64,000 nucleotides of DNA, taken from Paenibacillus fonticola DSM 21315 (GTDB lineage: Bacteria > Bacillota > Bacilli > Paenibacillales > Paenibacillaceae). The notes under the pieces were generated by a model that saw only the letters and a program-made list of their open reading frames with translations, was not told where the DNA came from and searched no databases. The position numbers and the translations under genes are program-made. This document shows, in pieces, positions 34,434 through 42,388 of the stretch. The DNA lies in contig NZ_KB907271.1 of the NCBI RefSeq assembly GCF_000381905.1, positions 1 through 64,000 of the forward strand, given 5' to 3'. Within the stretch, counting starts at the first letter, position 1; each line of letters begins with the position of its first letter.

Positions 34434-36224
34434 TTAAGGCTTAGCGTTCTTCCAATAAGTATAGGCATGTACATGGGTACCTTTAAACGAAGAATATTTT
34501 AATAACTCCTGCAGCTTCACTAGCTCTTGCTCCATGTATGCCGCACCTTCCTCATAGAAGGTAATATGATTGCCTTCATGACTCGCTTTAATCTCTACCG
34601 AAATGAAAATCGGCTTGACTAGCTCATCCGCAAAGGCGATCTCTTCCTTGGTGACGGCCTCAATACTATTGGGACCCGTGGCTGTATCGCGGAAGGCCAT
34701 GAGAGAGACATGATCCATACGATCAATCATCCATTTGCTTAGGGAGATGTCATCGCCAGTAACCATGTACTTATCTAGCCATACAGCCAAATCCACGCTT
34801 GCCTCAAGGTTGGAGTCTTTTTTCAGTTCACGGACAAACGTATCCAGATTAGAGGTCCATTCGGAAATAACCTGCTGCGGATCCGCCCACCACTTAGGCA
34901 GCACGTAGGGCTCGATGTCCAAGTGGATACCGTGAAAACGCTCATCACCTTCTACGGTGCGGTTATAGTTTTTAACATAATTGACTAGCTTCATGATTCT
35001 TGGCAATTCTTCTTCTAACGCCCAAGTTGGTGTGCCACCGAGGGCATGCACCTCTATTCCAGCTGCAGCTGCTTGTTTGACAAATGAAGAATACGAGCTG
35101 TACGGCTGCTGCAGATCTAGTCGGACATATAGCCAGTTCAGTTGTTTCTCGGCAGCAAAATCAAGAATGTCTCGACTGTTCTGGATTACTTCATTAGCTT
35201 CCCATATATATGTGCCTCTTACGATTTCTTCCCGCAGAACAGGATCGGCATCAGGCACACGGTCGATTGGTTCAGGTTCAGGTACGGGAACTGGCGCTGG
35301 GTCCGGTGGGTCTTGTCCATCAGGCAGCGTAGCCTCTTCTTCACTTTTGTCAGGCATGTTCTGCCAGTAGCGAATATCGTGGATTCCAATTCCTGCAAAG
35401 GATGTTTGGGAACTCAGCGTACTGGACAACCGCTCCAGCGTTTGATCCATTTGCTTTTTACTATGTCCATGAAAGGTGGTGTAGGCTTCCTGCGGCATCT
35501 CCTTGGTATTGACCGCAACGAGAACTTTTTTTCCAAGCTTATCGGCGAGTTCAAGCTCGTCTTGGGTCAGTTTGATGATGCCGTTCTCAGACTCGATTTG
35601 ATTCCGGTAAGCCATCACTGTCACATGGTCAAATACGCTTATCAGCCATTCATTTAAACTGGTTCCATCCACCAGGTTGAGGTGATCAAACCAAAAGGGA
35701 ATATCTATTCCGAGCTCTAACCCTGATCCGGACACTCTGCTCAGGAATGCCTTTAAATTGCTTTCCCAGGATGATATGATCTCCTCCTGTTCGGTTTCCC
35801 ACTGTGCGAGCACATATGGCTCAATATCAAGATGGACACCATCGAATCGGCCCCCCGATGATACGCTATCATTATAGTTAATAACCCAATCAACAAGACC
35901 AAGCATATCTTCGCGATGCTCCAACAGTGCCCACCCAGGGTCACCTCCCAAGGCATGAACCGCAATTTGTTCCTCATGAGCGCGATTTACAAACATTTCG
36001 TATGTCTCTTTGGGAATGTGACGATTGATTTGCAGGTAAATCAGGTTTATGCCTTCATTGCGGGAGAAATCAAGAAGTTGTTCTCCTCCATCCTCAATCA
36101 TTTCCGTTTGCCAAGCCCAAGTTGCTTTTACCAATGATCTTTCTCCGTAAACCGGGGATTGAAATCCAAATAGCAACAAGGTAACCATTAGGGCGACAAG
36201 CTTTTGGTAACCTTTCGCTTTCAT
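34434..36224 (-). CDS. Secreted protein with two tandem TIM-barrel (glycoside-hydrolase-like) domains
   Basis: Signal peptide at residues 1-27 (ALMVTLLLFGFQSPVYG). Two homologous domains of about 270 residues follow, at about 30-305 and 335-596, joined by a Pro/Asp/Glu-rich linker (PDPAPVPVPEPEPIDRVPDA). Both carry IAVHALGGDPGWAL / IEVHALGGTPTWAL and FDGVHLDIEPYVLAQW / FHGIHLDIEPYVLPKW, then WESNLKAFL / WTSNLDTFV, VTVMAYRN / VSLMAFRD, and end in IRYWQN / YTYWKN. The DIEPY acidic motif at the end of a strand recalls GH18-like barrels, but I cannot place it in a numbered family. GGAGGG precedes the ATG. Outside the cell it may act on a polysaccharide; the substrate is unknown. Confidence 0.7.
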   Translation of the reverse strand: MKAKGYQKLVALMVTLLLFGFQSPVYGERSLVKATWAWQTEMIEDGGEQLLDFSRNEGINLIYLQINRHIPKETYEMFVNRAHEEQIAVHALGGDPGWALLEHREDMLGLVDWVINYNDSVSSGGRFDGVHLDIEPYVLAQWETEQEEIISSWESNLKAFLSRVSGSGLELGIDIPFWFDHLNLVDGTSLNEWLISVFDHVTVMAYRNQIESENGIIKLTQDELELADKLGKKVLVAVNTKEMPQEAYTTFHGHSKKQMDQTLERLSSTLSSQTSFAGIGIHDIRYWQNMPDKSEEEATLPDGQDPPDPAPVPVPEPEPIDRVPDADPVLREEIVRGTYIWEANEVIQNSRDILDFAAEKQLNWLYVRLDLQQPYSSYSSFVKQAAAAGIEVHALGGTPTWALEEELPRIMKLVNYVKNYNRTVEGDERFHGIHLDIEPYVLPKWWADPQQVISEWTSNLDTFVRELKKDSNLEASVDLAVWLDKYMVTGDDISLSKWMIDRMDHVSLMAFRDTATGPNSIEAVTKEEIAFADELVKPIFISVEIKASHEGNHITFYEEGAAYMEQELVKLQELLKYSSFKGTHVHAYTYWKNAKP

Positions 36225-36584
36225 CTTTTCCCTCCGTTCCTCTGTAAGAAAATCAATCTCTCTAGGGTGACGGGGTTATTATAGCATTGATATCAGAAAA
36301 ATAGATGAGCCCATGTTCTTAGGGGACGCACCAAATCTAATGACCAAACTGAGCATATGTATAAAAAGGACTACTTCATGTTTGGGGTATTTTCACAACG
36401 AATCACAATTTGTATAATTATGTAGAATTTTGAGGCTAACTACACAGGTGTAAAGTTGCGGTTTACTGTACTGTTTTAATACAGTGTCATTATTTCTATC
36501 CTTGGCGGCTAATCTATGTATATTAAACGATTTATCGCTAATTTATCTTTTTTCTCAGCAACTATGATTACAGAGACCCAGACA
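36225..36584. other. AT-rich intergenic region without a gene
   Basis: About 360 bases between two minus-strand genes. It should hold the promoter of the tandem-barrel gene on its left side. I see no open frame, no riboswitch fold and no clear repeat. Confidence 0.5.
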
Positions 36585-36616
36585 TATAATAAAGGAAGGG
36601 TGCCTTACGGCACCCT
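36585..36616 (-). terminator. Terminator of the crystallin-like gene
   Basis: Minus strand AGGGTGCC-GTAA-GGCACCCT followed by TCCTTTATTAT; arms at 36598-36604 and 36609-36615 on the plus strand. Confidence 0.75.
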
Positions 36617-36625
36617 TGTAATGTG

Positions 36626-37000
36626 TCATTGTCTGATTACGAGTACGTCTTGAGGCGGTCTGCCCGAGCTCTGGATTTGAGCGATTTGAGCATTTGTAAG
36701 GTCGCGGCCTACCAAAATGAACGAAGATGTGACATTGTTAAAATTAAAATTGCTTAAGTTTGCTACATTTTGGCTGCCACGGAACACACGGAAGGATCCC
36801 TGAAAGTTAATTCGCGAGAACAATACAAGCGTTACTTGAGAGCTCTGAACAATATTTCTTAGTCTGAAGCTGGAAAGAACATTGTTGAACCGGAATGCCC
36901 CAAGATCCCGAACTGCAACACCACCACGTCTGAATACAATTCGACGACCTGTAAAATTGTTGCCAGACCATAGAGTAAGACGGATATCTCTGTTTGCCAA
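36626..37000 (-). CDS. Two-repeat beta-gamma-crystallin-like protein
   Basis: Small protein made of two Greek-key repeats. Repeat 1: IRLTLWSGNNFTGRRIVFR ending NNVLSSFRL. Repeat 2: VTLVLFSRINFQGSFRVFR ending NNVTSSFIL. Both carry the aromatic-x-G pattern of crystallins, and NNxxSS, which fits the (N/D)(N/D)XX(S/T)S calcium-binding motif of microbial beta-gamma-crystallins. There is no signal peptide. Start TTG at 37000 is chosen because GGAG lies 8 bases upstream; the GTG at 37009 overlaps that site. Function in this organism is unknown; some relatives bind calcium, resist stress or inhibit peptidases. Confidence 0.78.
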   Translation of the reverse strand: MANRDIRLTLWSGNNFTGRRIVFRRGGVAVRDLGAFRFNNVLSSFRLRNIVQSSQVTLVLFSRINFQGSFRVFRGSQNVANLSNFNFNNVTSSFILVGRDLTNAQIAQIQSSGRPPQDVLVIRQ

Positions 37001-37231
37001 TAATATCACTCCTTTTTTTTAGGTTGATACATTTTATGCAATAATTAATAGTGTGTAAGAGGCAAATGAAACAAGACAATGGTTTGTTTTCATATAGCAA
37101 TTGCAAAATGTCTTTGCAACAAGTTCATTTTCATATTTGGGATGAACCTTTTTTTTAAAAGATATTGTTTCCCGCATGCAAATTGAAGAGTTACTGATTG
37201 TGATGTTGTTAAAAGATCACGATGACTACTG

Positions 37232-37260
37232 TTGACAGCTCTCTGAATTATTGATAGTCT
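37232..37260 (+). promoter_or_regulatory. Possible promoter of the phospho-beta-glucosidase gene
   Basis: TTGACA at 37232-37237 and TAGTCT at 37255-37260 with 17-base spacing. Transcription from here would start about 28 bases before the RAT element, as in LicT-controlled leaders. The stretch between the crystallin gene and this point is AT-rich with no gene. Confidence 0.4.
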
Positions 37261-37294
37261 TAAACTATATTTTTTAAACAATTCAATCTTTTAA

Positions 37295-37320
37295 GGGATG
37301 TTACCAGCCGGGCATAACCT
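37295..37320 (+). promoter_or_regulatory. Divergent RAT antiterminator before the glucosidase
   Basis: The core GTTAC and GGCATAACC with a leading GGGAT fit the layout of ribonucleic antiterminator elements (GGATTGTTAC...CAGGCAAAACC). The upper stem is one pair shorter and the loop is AGCC. The 3' end AACC is also the 5' arm of the following terminator, as required for mutually exclusive folds. Confidence 0.62.
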
Positions 37321-37372
37321 GAACTCTCCTGCTTGCACTTTATGTGCATGTAGGGGGGATTCGGGTTTTTTT
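37316..37372 (+). terminator. RAT-overlapping terminator before the glucosidase
   Basis: AACCTGAA pairs with TTCGGGTT at 37360-37367, with inner pairing CTTGCAC/GTGCATG, followed by a T7 run. Its 5' arm overlaps the RAT. Confidence 0.7.
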
Positions 37373-37447
37373 ATATATATGGCGGTATTTTATATATAGG
37401 CGGTAGCTGTCTCATCAATTAATGACCATATTGGAAGGAGAATGAAC

Positions 37448-38887
37448 ATGTACAAATCTGCTTTTCCGGAAAACTTCTTGTGGGGTGGAGCGATAGCGGC
37501 CAACCAAGCAGAAGGCGGTTATCTGGAGGGGGGCAAAGGACTGACCTTGGTCGACTTGCTTCCGTCGGGCAGTAAGAGAAGAGACATCATGAAAGGAAAT
37601 GTTCCATCGTTAGCTCCTCTGGAAGGGGAATTTTATCCTTCACATGAAGCGATTGATTTTTATCATCGTTACAAAGAGGATATCGCATTGTTCGCTGAGA
37701 TGGGTTTTAAGGCGCTGCGTGTCTCGCTATCCTGGGCTCGTATTTTTCCGACAGGTGAAGATGCTGCTCCGAATGAGGCTGGGCTAAAATTCTATGACAA
37801 CTTGTTTGACGAACTGCTGAAGTATAACATTGAACCGGTAGTTACGCTGGCTCACTTCGACGTGCCGGTCGCTCTGATTGAGAAATACGGCAGCTGGCGC
37901 AGCCGGAAGCTCGTTTCTTTGTTTGAAACGTACGCCAAAACCGTCTTTAATCGTTATAAAGATAAAGTGAAATACTGGTTAACCTTTAACGAAATCAACA
38001 TGCTGCTTCATCTTCCTTTTTTGGGCGCAGGCCTGGTGTTTAAGGAAGGCGACAATGAGATGCAGATCAAGTATCAGGCGGCCCATCACCAGCTGGTAGC
38101 CAGCGCGCTGGCCGTTAAAGCGTGTCATGATCTCATTCCCGATGCAAAAATAGGCTGCATGCTCGCTGCGGGAAGTTTCTATCCGTATACGTGCAATCCC
38201 GACGACGTGTTCCAGGGCATGGAAAAGGACCGCGAGTCTTACTTTTTCATTGATGTTCAGTCACGGGGAGAGTACCCGGGCTATGCGAAGCGATTTTTCC
38301 GGGATCACCAGCTGAACATTGTAATGAAGCCGGGCGATACGGAAATTTTGAAGGAGAACACCGTTGACTACATCGGCTTCAGCTATTACTCCAGCCGGAC
38401 GACCAGCACAGATCCGGAAGTAACCAAGAATATGACCAGCGGCAACGTATTCGGCTCTGTAGCCAACCCATACCTGGCGAAGTCCGAATGGGGCTGGACC
38501 ATCGATCCCAAAGGCTTTCGGATTACGGCGAATCAGTTGTACGATCGCTATCAGAAGCCGTTGTTCGTTGTGGAGAACGGCTTGGGCGCTGTCGACGAAG
38601 TCACCTCCGCAGGAGAGATTGCGGACGACTATCGCATTGACTATTTGAAGAAGCACATCGCGGAAATGAACGAGGCTATCCAGGATGGTGTAGAAATTAT
38701 TGGCTATACAAGCTGGGGACCGATCGACATCGTCAGCGCCTCTTCGGGCGAGATGAAGAAGCGCTATGGTTATATTTACGTGGACCGGGACAATGAAGGA
38801 ACAGGCACATTAAAGCGCATTAAAAAGAAAAGCTTTGACTGGTATAAAAACGTCATTCAGTCCAACGGCGCAAACTTAGGCAATTAA
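37448..38887 (+). CDS. 6-phospho-beta-glucosidase (GH1)
   Basis: Hydrolyses phosphorylated beta-glucosides delivered by the PTS. GH1 marks: FPENFLWGGAIAANQAEGGY, SLSWARIFPTG, acid/base Glu in WLTFNEINM and nucleophile Glu in LFVVENGLG. 479 residues, normal length; GYTSWGPIDIVSASSGEMKKRYGYIYVD is typical of the BglA/BglH branch. ATG 37448 is 7 bases from GGAAGGAG, while ATG 37442 is directly against it. Preceded by its own RAT, followed by a terminator, and part of the licT/bglP regulon to the right. Confidence 0.9.
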   Translation: MYKSAFPENFLWGGAIAANQAEGGYLEGGKGLTLVDLLPSGSKRRDIMKGNVPSLAPLEGEFYPSHEAIDFYHRYKEDIALFAEMGFKALRVSLSWARIFPTGEDAAPNEAGLKFYDNLFDELLKYNIEPVVTLAHFDVPVALIEKYGSWRSRKLVSLFETYAKTVFNRYKDKVKYWLTFNEINMLLHLPFLGAGLVFKEGDNEMQIKYQAAHHQLVASALAVKACHDLIPDAKIGCMLAAGSFYPYTCNPDDVFQGMEKDRESYFFIDVQSRGEYPGYAKRFFRDHQLNIVMKPGDTEILKENTVDYIGFSYYSSRTTSTDPEVTKNMTSGNVFGSVANPYLAKSEWGWTIDPKGFRITANQLYDRYQKPLFVVENGLGAVDEVTSAGEIADDYRIDYLKKHIAEMNEAIQDGVEIIGYTSWGPIDIVSASSGEMKKRYGYIYVDRDNEGTGTLKRIKKKSFDWYKNVIQSNGANLGN

Positions 38888-38908
38888 CCGCGGATTTACA
38901 CGGGAGGG

Positions 38909-38937
38909 GCCCTATGCATTAGGGCTTTCTCTTTTTT
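38909..38937 (+). terminator. Terminator of the glucosidase gene
   Basis: GCCCTA (38909-38914) and TAGGGC (38920-38925) around TGCAT, followed by TTTCTCTTTTTT. Confidence 0.75.
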
Positions 38938-38940
38938 ATG

Positions 38941-38978
38941 ATGAAAGCGTTGACAGTAATTACTCTGCAAGCTAAACT
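38941..38978 (+). promoter_or_regulatory. licT promoter with overlapping cre site
   Basis: ATGAAAGCGTTGACA at 38941-38955 matches the relaxed cre consensus at all fixed positions, and its last six bases are the -35 box TTGACA (38950-38955). TAAACT follows at 38973-38978 after 17 bases. CcpA bound here would block RNA polymerase. Confidence 0.7.
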
Positions 38979-38999
38979 TAAATGTAATTGAATTTGTTA

Positions 39000-39028
39000 G
39001 GATTGTTACTGCTGCCGCAGGCAAAACC
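39000..39028 (+). promoter_or_regulatory. RAT antiterminator before licT
   Basis: Classical RAT: GGATTGTTACTG, a short loop, then CAGGCAAAACC. The expected transcript starts about 15 bases upstream. The AAAACC end is shared with the following terminator. Confidence 0.9.
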
Positions 39029-39096
39029 TATGCCGCAAAATGTTAGTTAGGACCGTAAGGTCTTAATTAATTTGTCGTTGCATTAGGTTTTTTTTG
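39024..39096 (+). terminator. RAT-overlapping terminator before licT
   Basis: AAAACCTA at the 5' side pairs with TTAGGTTTT (from 39083), with GACC/GGTC pairing in the centre, and ends in a T8 run. LicT bound to the RAT would prevent it from forming. Confidence 0.8.
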
Positions 39097-39156
39097 ATGT
39101 GCCATCATAAGGAAAGGTGCAGTTGATATTTTGACAGGTGAAAAGGACGGGGGAAT

Positions 39157-39987
39157 ATGAAAATAGCCAAAGTCATCAATAACAATGTCATCAGCGTTTT
39201 TCAGGCGGACGGTACGGAATTAGTAGTCATGGGCAGGGGGCTTGCATTCAAGAAAAGGCCTGGCGACGACGTAGACGAAAGCCAAATTGAAAAAGTGTTT
39301 GCGCTGAAAAACAAGCAGACTTCTGCCAATTTTAAAATGCTTCTTCGCGAAGTTCCGATTGAGCTTGTCGTCATTGTGGAGGAAATTATTCAATACTCCG
39401 AACAGCAGTTGGGTAAAAAACTGAATGAGAATATCTATGTCTCGCTGACCGACCATATAAATTTTGCGGTGGAAAGGCAGCAGAAGGGATTGGAGATTAA
39501 AAATGTCTTGCTGTGGGAAGTTAAACAGCTGTACAAAGAGGAATTCCAGATCGGATTAAGAACACTGGAGCAAATTAAGCAAAAGCTGGGCATTCAGCTC
39601 CCTGAGGACGAAGCTGCCTTTATCGCCATTCACCTGATCACTGCGGAAATGAATGAAGAAGTTAGTACGACGATGAATATCACTAAATTTATGCAAAGCA
39701 TTATTAACATTGTTAAATACCATTATAAAACGGAATTTGACGAGGATTCCCTGAGTTATTTCCGGTTTATAACGCATTTGAAGTTTTTTGCGCAAAGGGT
39801 ATTTAACGGCAAGCATTACGACAACAACTATGAAGCTCTGTATAAGATGATTAAGGAGAAGCACCAGGAAGCAGCGGCCTGCACCGAAAAAATTAAATTG
39901 TTTGTGGAAAAGGAGTATGATCATCAGCTTACCAGCGAGGAAATGCTGTATTTAACCGTACATATCGAACGGATCGTAAGCCGTTAA
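39157..39987 (+). CDS. licT: Transcription antiterminator LicT/BglG family
   Basis: RNA-binding antiterminator controlled by PTS phosphorylation. The N-terminal CAT domain (1-55: KIAKVINNNVISVFQADGTELVVMGRGLAFKKRPGD) binds RAT RNA. PRD1 (about 65-170) has His in SLTDHINFA and AIHLITAEM. PRD2 (about 175-276) has His in FITHLKFFAQRV and LYLTVHIERI. All four regulatory His are present. 276 residues, normal. It lies between two of its likely target genes and its own leader holds a RAT, so it is autoregulated. Confidence 0.93.
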   Translation: MKIAKVINNNVISVFQADGTELVVMGRGLAFKKRPGDDVDESQIEKVFALKNKQTSANFKMLLREVPIELVVIVEEIIQYSEQQLGKKLNENIYVSLTDHINFAVERQQKGLEIKNVLLWEVKQLYKEEFQIGLRTLEQIKQKLGIQLPEDEAAFIAIHLITAEMNEEVSTTMNITKFMQSIINIVKYHYKTEFDEDSLSYFRFITHLKFFAQRVFNGKHYDNNYEALYKMIKEKHQEAAACTEKIKLFVEKEYDHQLTSEEMLYLTVHIERIVSR

Positions 39988-40019
39988 CAAGCAGAATTTT
40001 CGACAAAATCAGATATGTG

Positions 40020-40048
40020 TTGACAAATGATTTAAAGCGTTATATTCT
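40020..40048 (+). promoter_or_regulatory. Promoter of the beta-glucoside PTS gene
   Basis: TTGACA at 40020-40025 and TATTCT at 40043-40048, 17-base spacing, about 33 bases before the RAT. The spacer contains TTTAAAGCGTTATAT, a partial cre-like sequence that breaks the consensus at two fixed positions. Confidence 0.5.
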
Positions 40049-40080
40049 ATAGTCACCAAAATATCATAACAACACAACTA

Positions 40081-40109
40081 GGATTGTTACTGGTTATGCA
40101 GGCAAAACC
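40081..40109 (+). promoter_or_regulatory. RAT antiterminator before bglP
   Basis: GGATTGTTACTGG, a short loop, then CAGGCAAAACC: the same consensus RAT as before licT, differing only in the loop region. Confidence 0.9.
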
Positions 40110-40167
40110 TAAGTAGTGATAAATAGGACTTCACTGTCTACTATTTATCATCTGCTTAGGTTTTTTG
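40106..40167 (+). terminator. RAT-overlapping terminator before bglP
   Basis: AACCTAAG (40106-40113) pairs with CTTAGGTT (40155-40162), and the inner arms TGATAAATAG/CTATTTATCA also pair; T6 follows. The 5' arm overlaps the RAT. Confidence 0.88.
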
Positions 40168-40222
40168 TTTGCCTGAAGAATGCAAAAAATGCATAAAAAA
40201 CTAAAATGTGGAGGTGCTGTAG

Positions 40223-42109
40223 ATGAGTTATGAGAAGTTGGCAAAAGAAATTATCCAGGGCGTTGGCGGTGAGAAAAATGTCGCCAGCCTCGTCCACTGC
40301 GCAACGCGCCTTCGTTTTACGCTGAAGGACAATGCCAAAGCAGATAAAGCGAAGCTAGAGAAGACGGACGGAATTATTACGGTCAAGGAAAGCGGAGGGC
40401 AGTTTCAGGTCGTAATTGGCAATACTGTTCCTGAGGTTTACAATGCGATCGGAAAAATATCCAACCTCTTGAATGATTCCAAATCTGAATCAGCCGGACA
40501 GAAAAAAGGCGGGAAATTTGGACTGGGAAGCGTGGTTGATGTAGTTTCCAGCATTTTTGCCCCCCTGCTTGGCGTGATGGCAGGAGCCGGTATTCTGAAA
40601 GGATTGCTGCTCATTGCCAGCAACTTCAACTGGCTGGACAAAGACGGTACCACTTATACGATTTTGTTTGCGGCAGCGGACAGTCTGTTCTACTTCCTGC
40701 CGGTGCTGCTGGCGATTACAACAGCAAGAAAGTTCGGGGCGAATATGTTTACAGCGGCGACCATTGCTGGTGCATTGCTGTATCCTTCGATCATCGGGCT
40801 GAAAGATGCGGGGTCTGAAACGAACTTTTTTGGCATTCCCGTCGTTATGATGAGTTATTCCTCCACGGTCATTCCGATTATTTTGGCGGTGATCGCGATG
40901 AGCTATTTGGAGAAACTATGCAATCGCTATATTCATGAGAGCGTTAAAAACTTTGTTACACCGCTCATTTCTTTAGTCGTTATATTACCGCTTACTCTGA
41001 TTGTGTTCGGTCCGTTCGGCGTTTATGTCGGTAACGGCATTGCAGACGGATTGCTCGCTGTATTTTCTTTCAGTCCATTGCTTGCAGGGGCGATTCTCGG
41101 CGCAGGCTGGCAGTTGCTTGTCATATTCGGAGTACACTGGGGATTGGTACCTGTCTTCATTAATAACGTGGCGGTTTACGGAAAAGACAGCATTAAGCCT
41201 CCAGCGACCGCTTCGGTCTTTGCACAAACGGGTGCGGCCTTTGGTGTCATGTTAAAAACGAAAAATAAAAAGCTGAAAACACTGGCAGGCTCCACAACGC
41301 TTTCCGCTCTGTTCGGAATTACGGAACCAGCGGTCTACGGGGTAACGCTCCCGTTGAAACGACCGTTCATCGCGGGGGTTATCGGCGGAGGTGTCGGCGG
41401 GGCAATTATCGGCCAGGCAGGTACGCAGGCATTTGCCTCTGGCGCTCCAGGACTACTGACTTTGCCCATTTTTTATGGTCCCGGCGGACAGGGGTTTCCA
41501 GGCCTTATACTAGGAATCACGGTGGCGTTTCTCCTTTCGGCAATACTGACTTACATTTTAGGTTTTGAAGATCCCGTAGAAGAAGACGACAAGCCGAAAG
41601 AAGAGGTAAAGGCGGGAGCCGAGCAAGAAAAGTCCGCGAACAAACCTGACGCGGTCGCTTTAAGTCCAATGAGCGGAACGGTAGTCCCGCTGACAGAGGT
41701 ACCTGACCCGGCCTTCTCTTCAGAAGCAATGGGCAAGGGGATTGCGATAGAGCCTGACTCGGGCAGAGTAGTCGCTCCTTTTGATGGAACGGTCACTGTA
41801 GCTTTTAAGAAGAAGCACGCTCTGGCTGTCGTATCGGATGAAGGCGCAGAAATTCTCGTTCATGTAGGGATTGACACAGTAAAGCTGGATGGCCAGTTTT
41901 TCACCTCCTACATTCAGGAAGGGGACCGCGTTAAAGCGGGTCAAGTGCTGCTCGAATTTGATCTGGAACAGATCCGTCAGGCGGGGTATCATACGGTAAC
42001 TCCGATCATCGTCACAAATACGCCGGATTATAAGGATGTGCTGTCGCTCAAGCAGGGACAAATCCGCGAGCAGGATGAACTGCTGCATGTCATGGGCAGC
42101 GGAAGCTAG
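40223..42109 (+). CDS. bglP: PTS beta-glucoside transporter EIIBCA
   Basis: Imports and phosphorylates beta-glucosides. EIIB at 1-85 with phospho-Cys26 (LVHCATRLRF), EIIC about 100-450, EIIA about 475-620 with phospho-His in ILVHVGIDTVKL. 628 residues, as in the BglP/BglF family. It also controls LicT by phosphorylation in known systems. GGAGGTG lies before the ATG. Preceded by RAT and followed by a terminator, so it is a single-gene transcript. Confidence 0.92.
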   Translation: MSYEKLAKEIIQGVGGEKNVASLVHCATRLRFTLKDNAKADKAKLEKTDGIITVKESGGQFQVVIGNTVPEVYNAIGKISNLLNDSKSESAGQKKGGKFGLGSVVDVVSSIFAPLLGVMAGAGILKGLLLIASNFNWLDKDGTTYTILFAAADSLFYFLPVLLAITTARKFGANMFTAATIAGALLYPSIIGLKDAGSETNFFGIPVVMMSYSSTVIPIILAVIAMSYLEKLCNRYIHESVKNFVTPLISLVVILPLTLIVFGPFGVYVGNGIADGLLAVFSFSPLLAGAILGAGWQLLVIFGVHWGLVPVFINNVAVYGKDSIKPPATASVFAQTGAAFGVMLKTKNKKLKTLAGSTTLSALFGITEPAVYGVTLPLKRPFIAGVIGGGVGGAIIGQAGTQAFASGAPGLLTLPIFYGPGGQGFPGLILGITVAFLLSAILTYILGFEDPVEEDDKPKEEVKAGAEQEKSANKPDAVALSPMSGTVVPLTEVPDPAFSSEAMGKGIAIEPDSGRVVAPFDGTVTVAFKKKHALAVVSDEGAEILVHVGIDTVKLDGQFFTSYIQEGDRVKAGQVLLEFDLEQIRQAGYHTVTPIIVTNTPDYKDVLSLKQGQIREQDELLHVMGSGS

Positions 42110-42194
42110 AGCCAAGTTTAAGGCTCAAACGATATATTTATTGATTTAATTGGCATAAAGGTATCGTATAATGTAGCATTACTAAGAGACAGAA

Positions 42195-42224
42195 CGGCCG
42201 TTTTCCTTGAAAAACGGCTGTTTT
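42195..42224 (+). terminator. Terminator of bglP
   Basis: GCCGTTTT (42197-42204) and AAAACGGC (42211-42218) around CCTTGA, followed by TGTTTTG. Confidence 0.7.
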
Positions 42225-42388
42225 GCCGTTGTCTGGCCAAGAAGAATTGGGGAAATGAAAGTCTCATTTCCTGTTTCTGTATAATTTTATGCTGGTCATC
42301 GCTAACCCTCTTCAGTTACAATCATCTAAAGTGTGGTTAATATGTTGAATTTAGGAAGGACTATAAACAATTTTAGGAGTAAATAAAT

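Noticed and set aside
37295..37372. Metabolite riboswitch before the glucosidase
   Set aside because: Core bases and terminator overlap fit a RAT element much better, given two consensus RATs and licT next to it.
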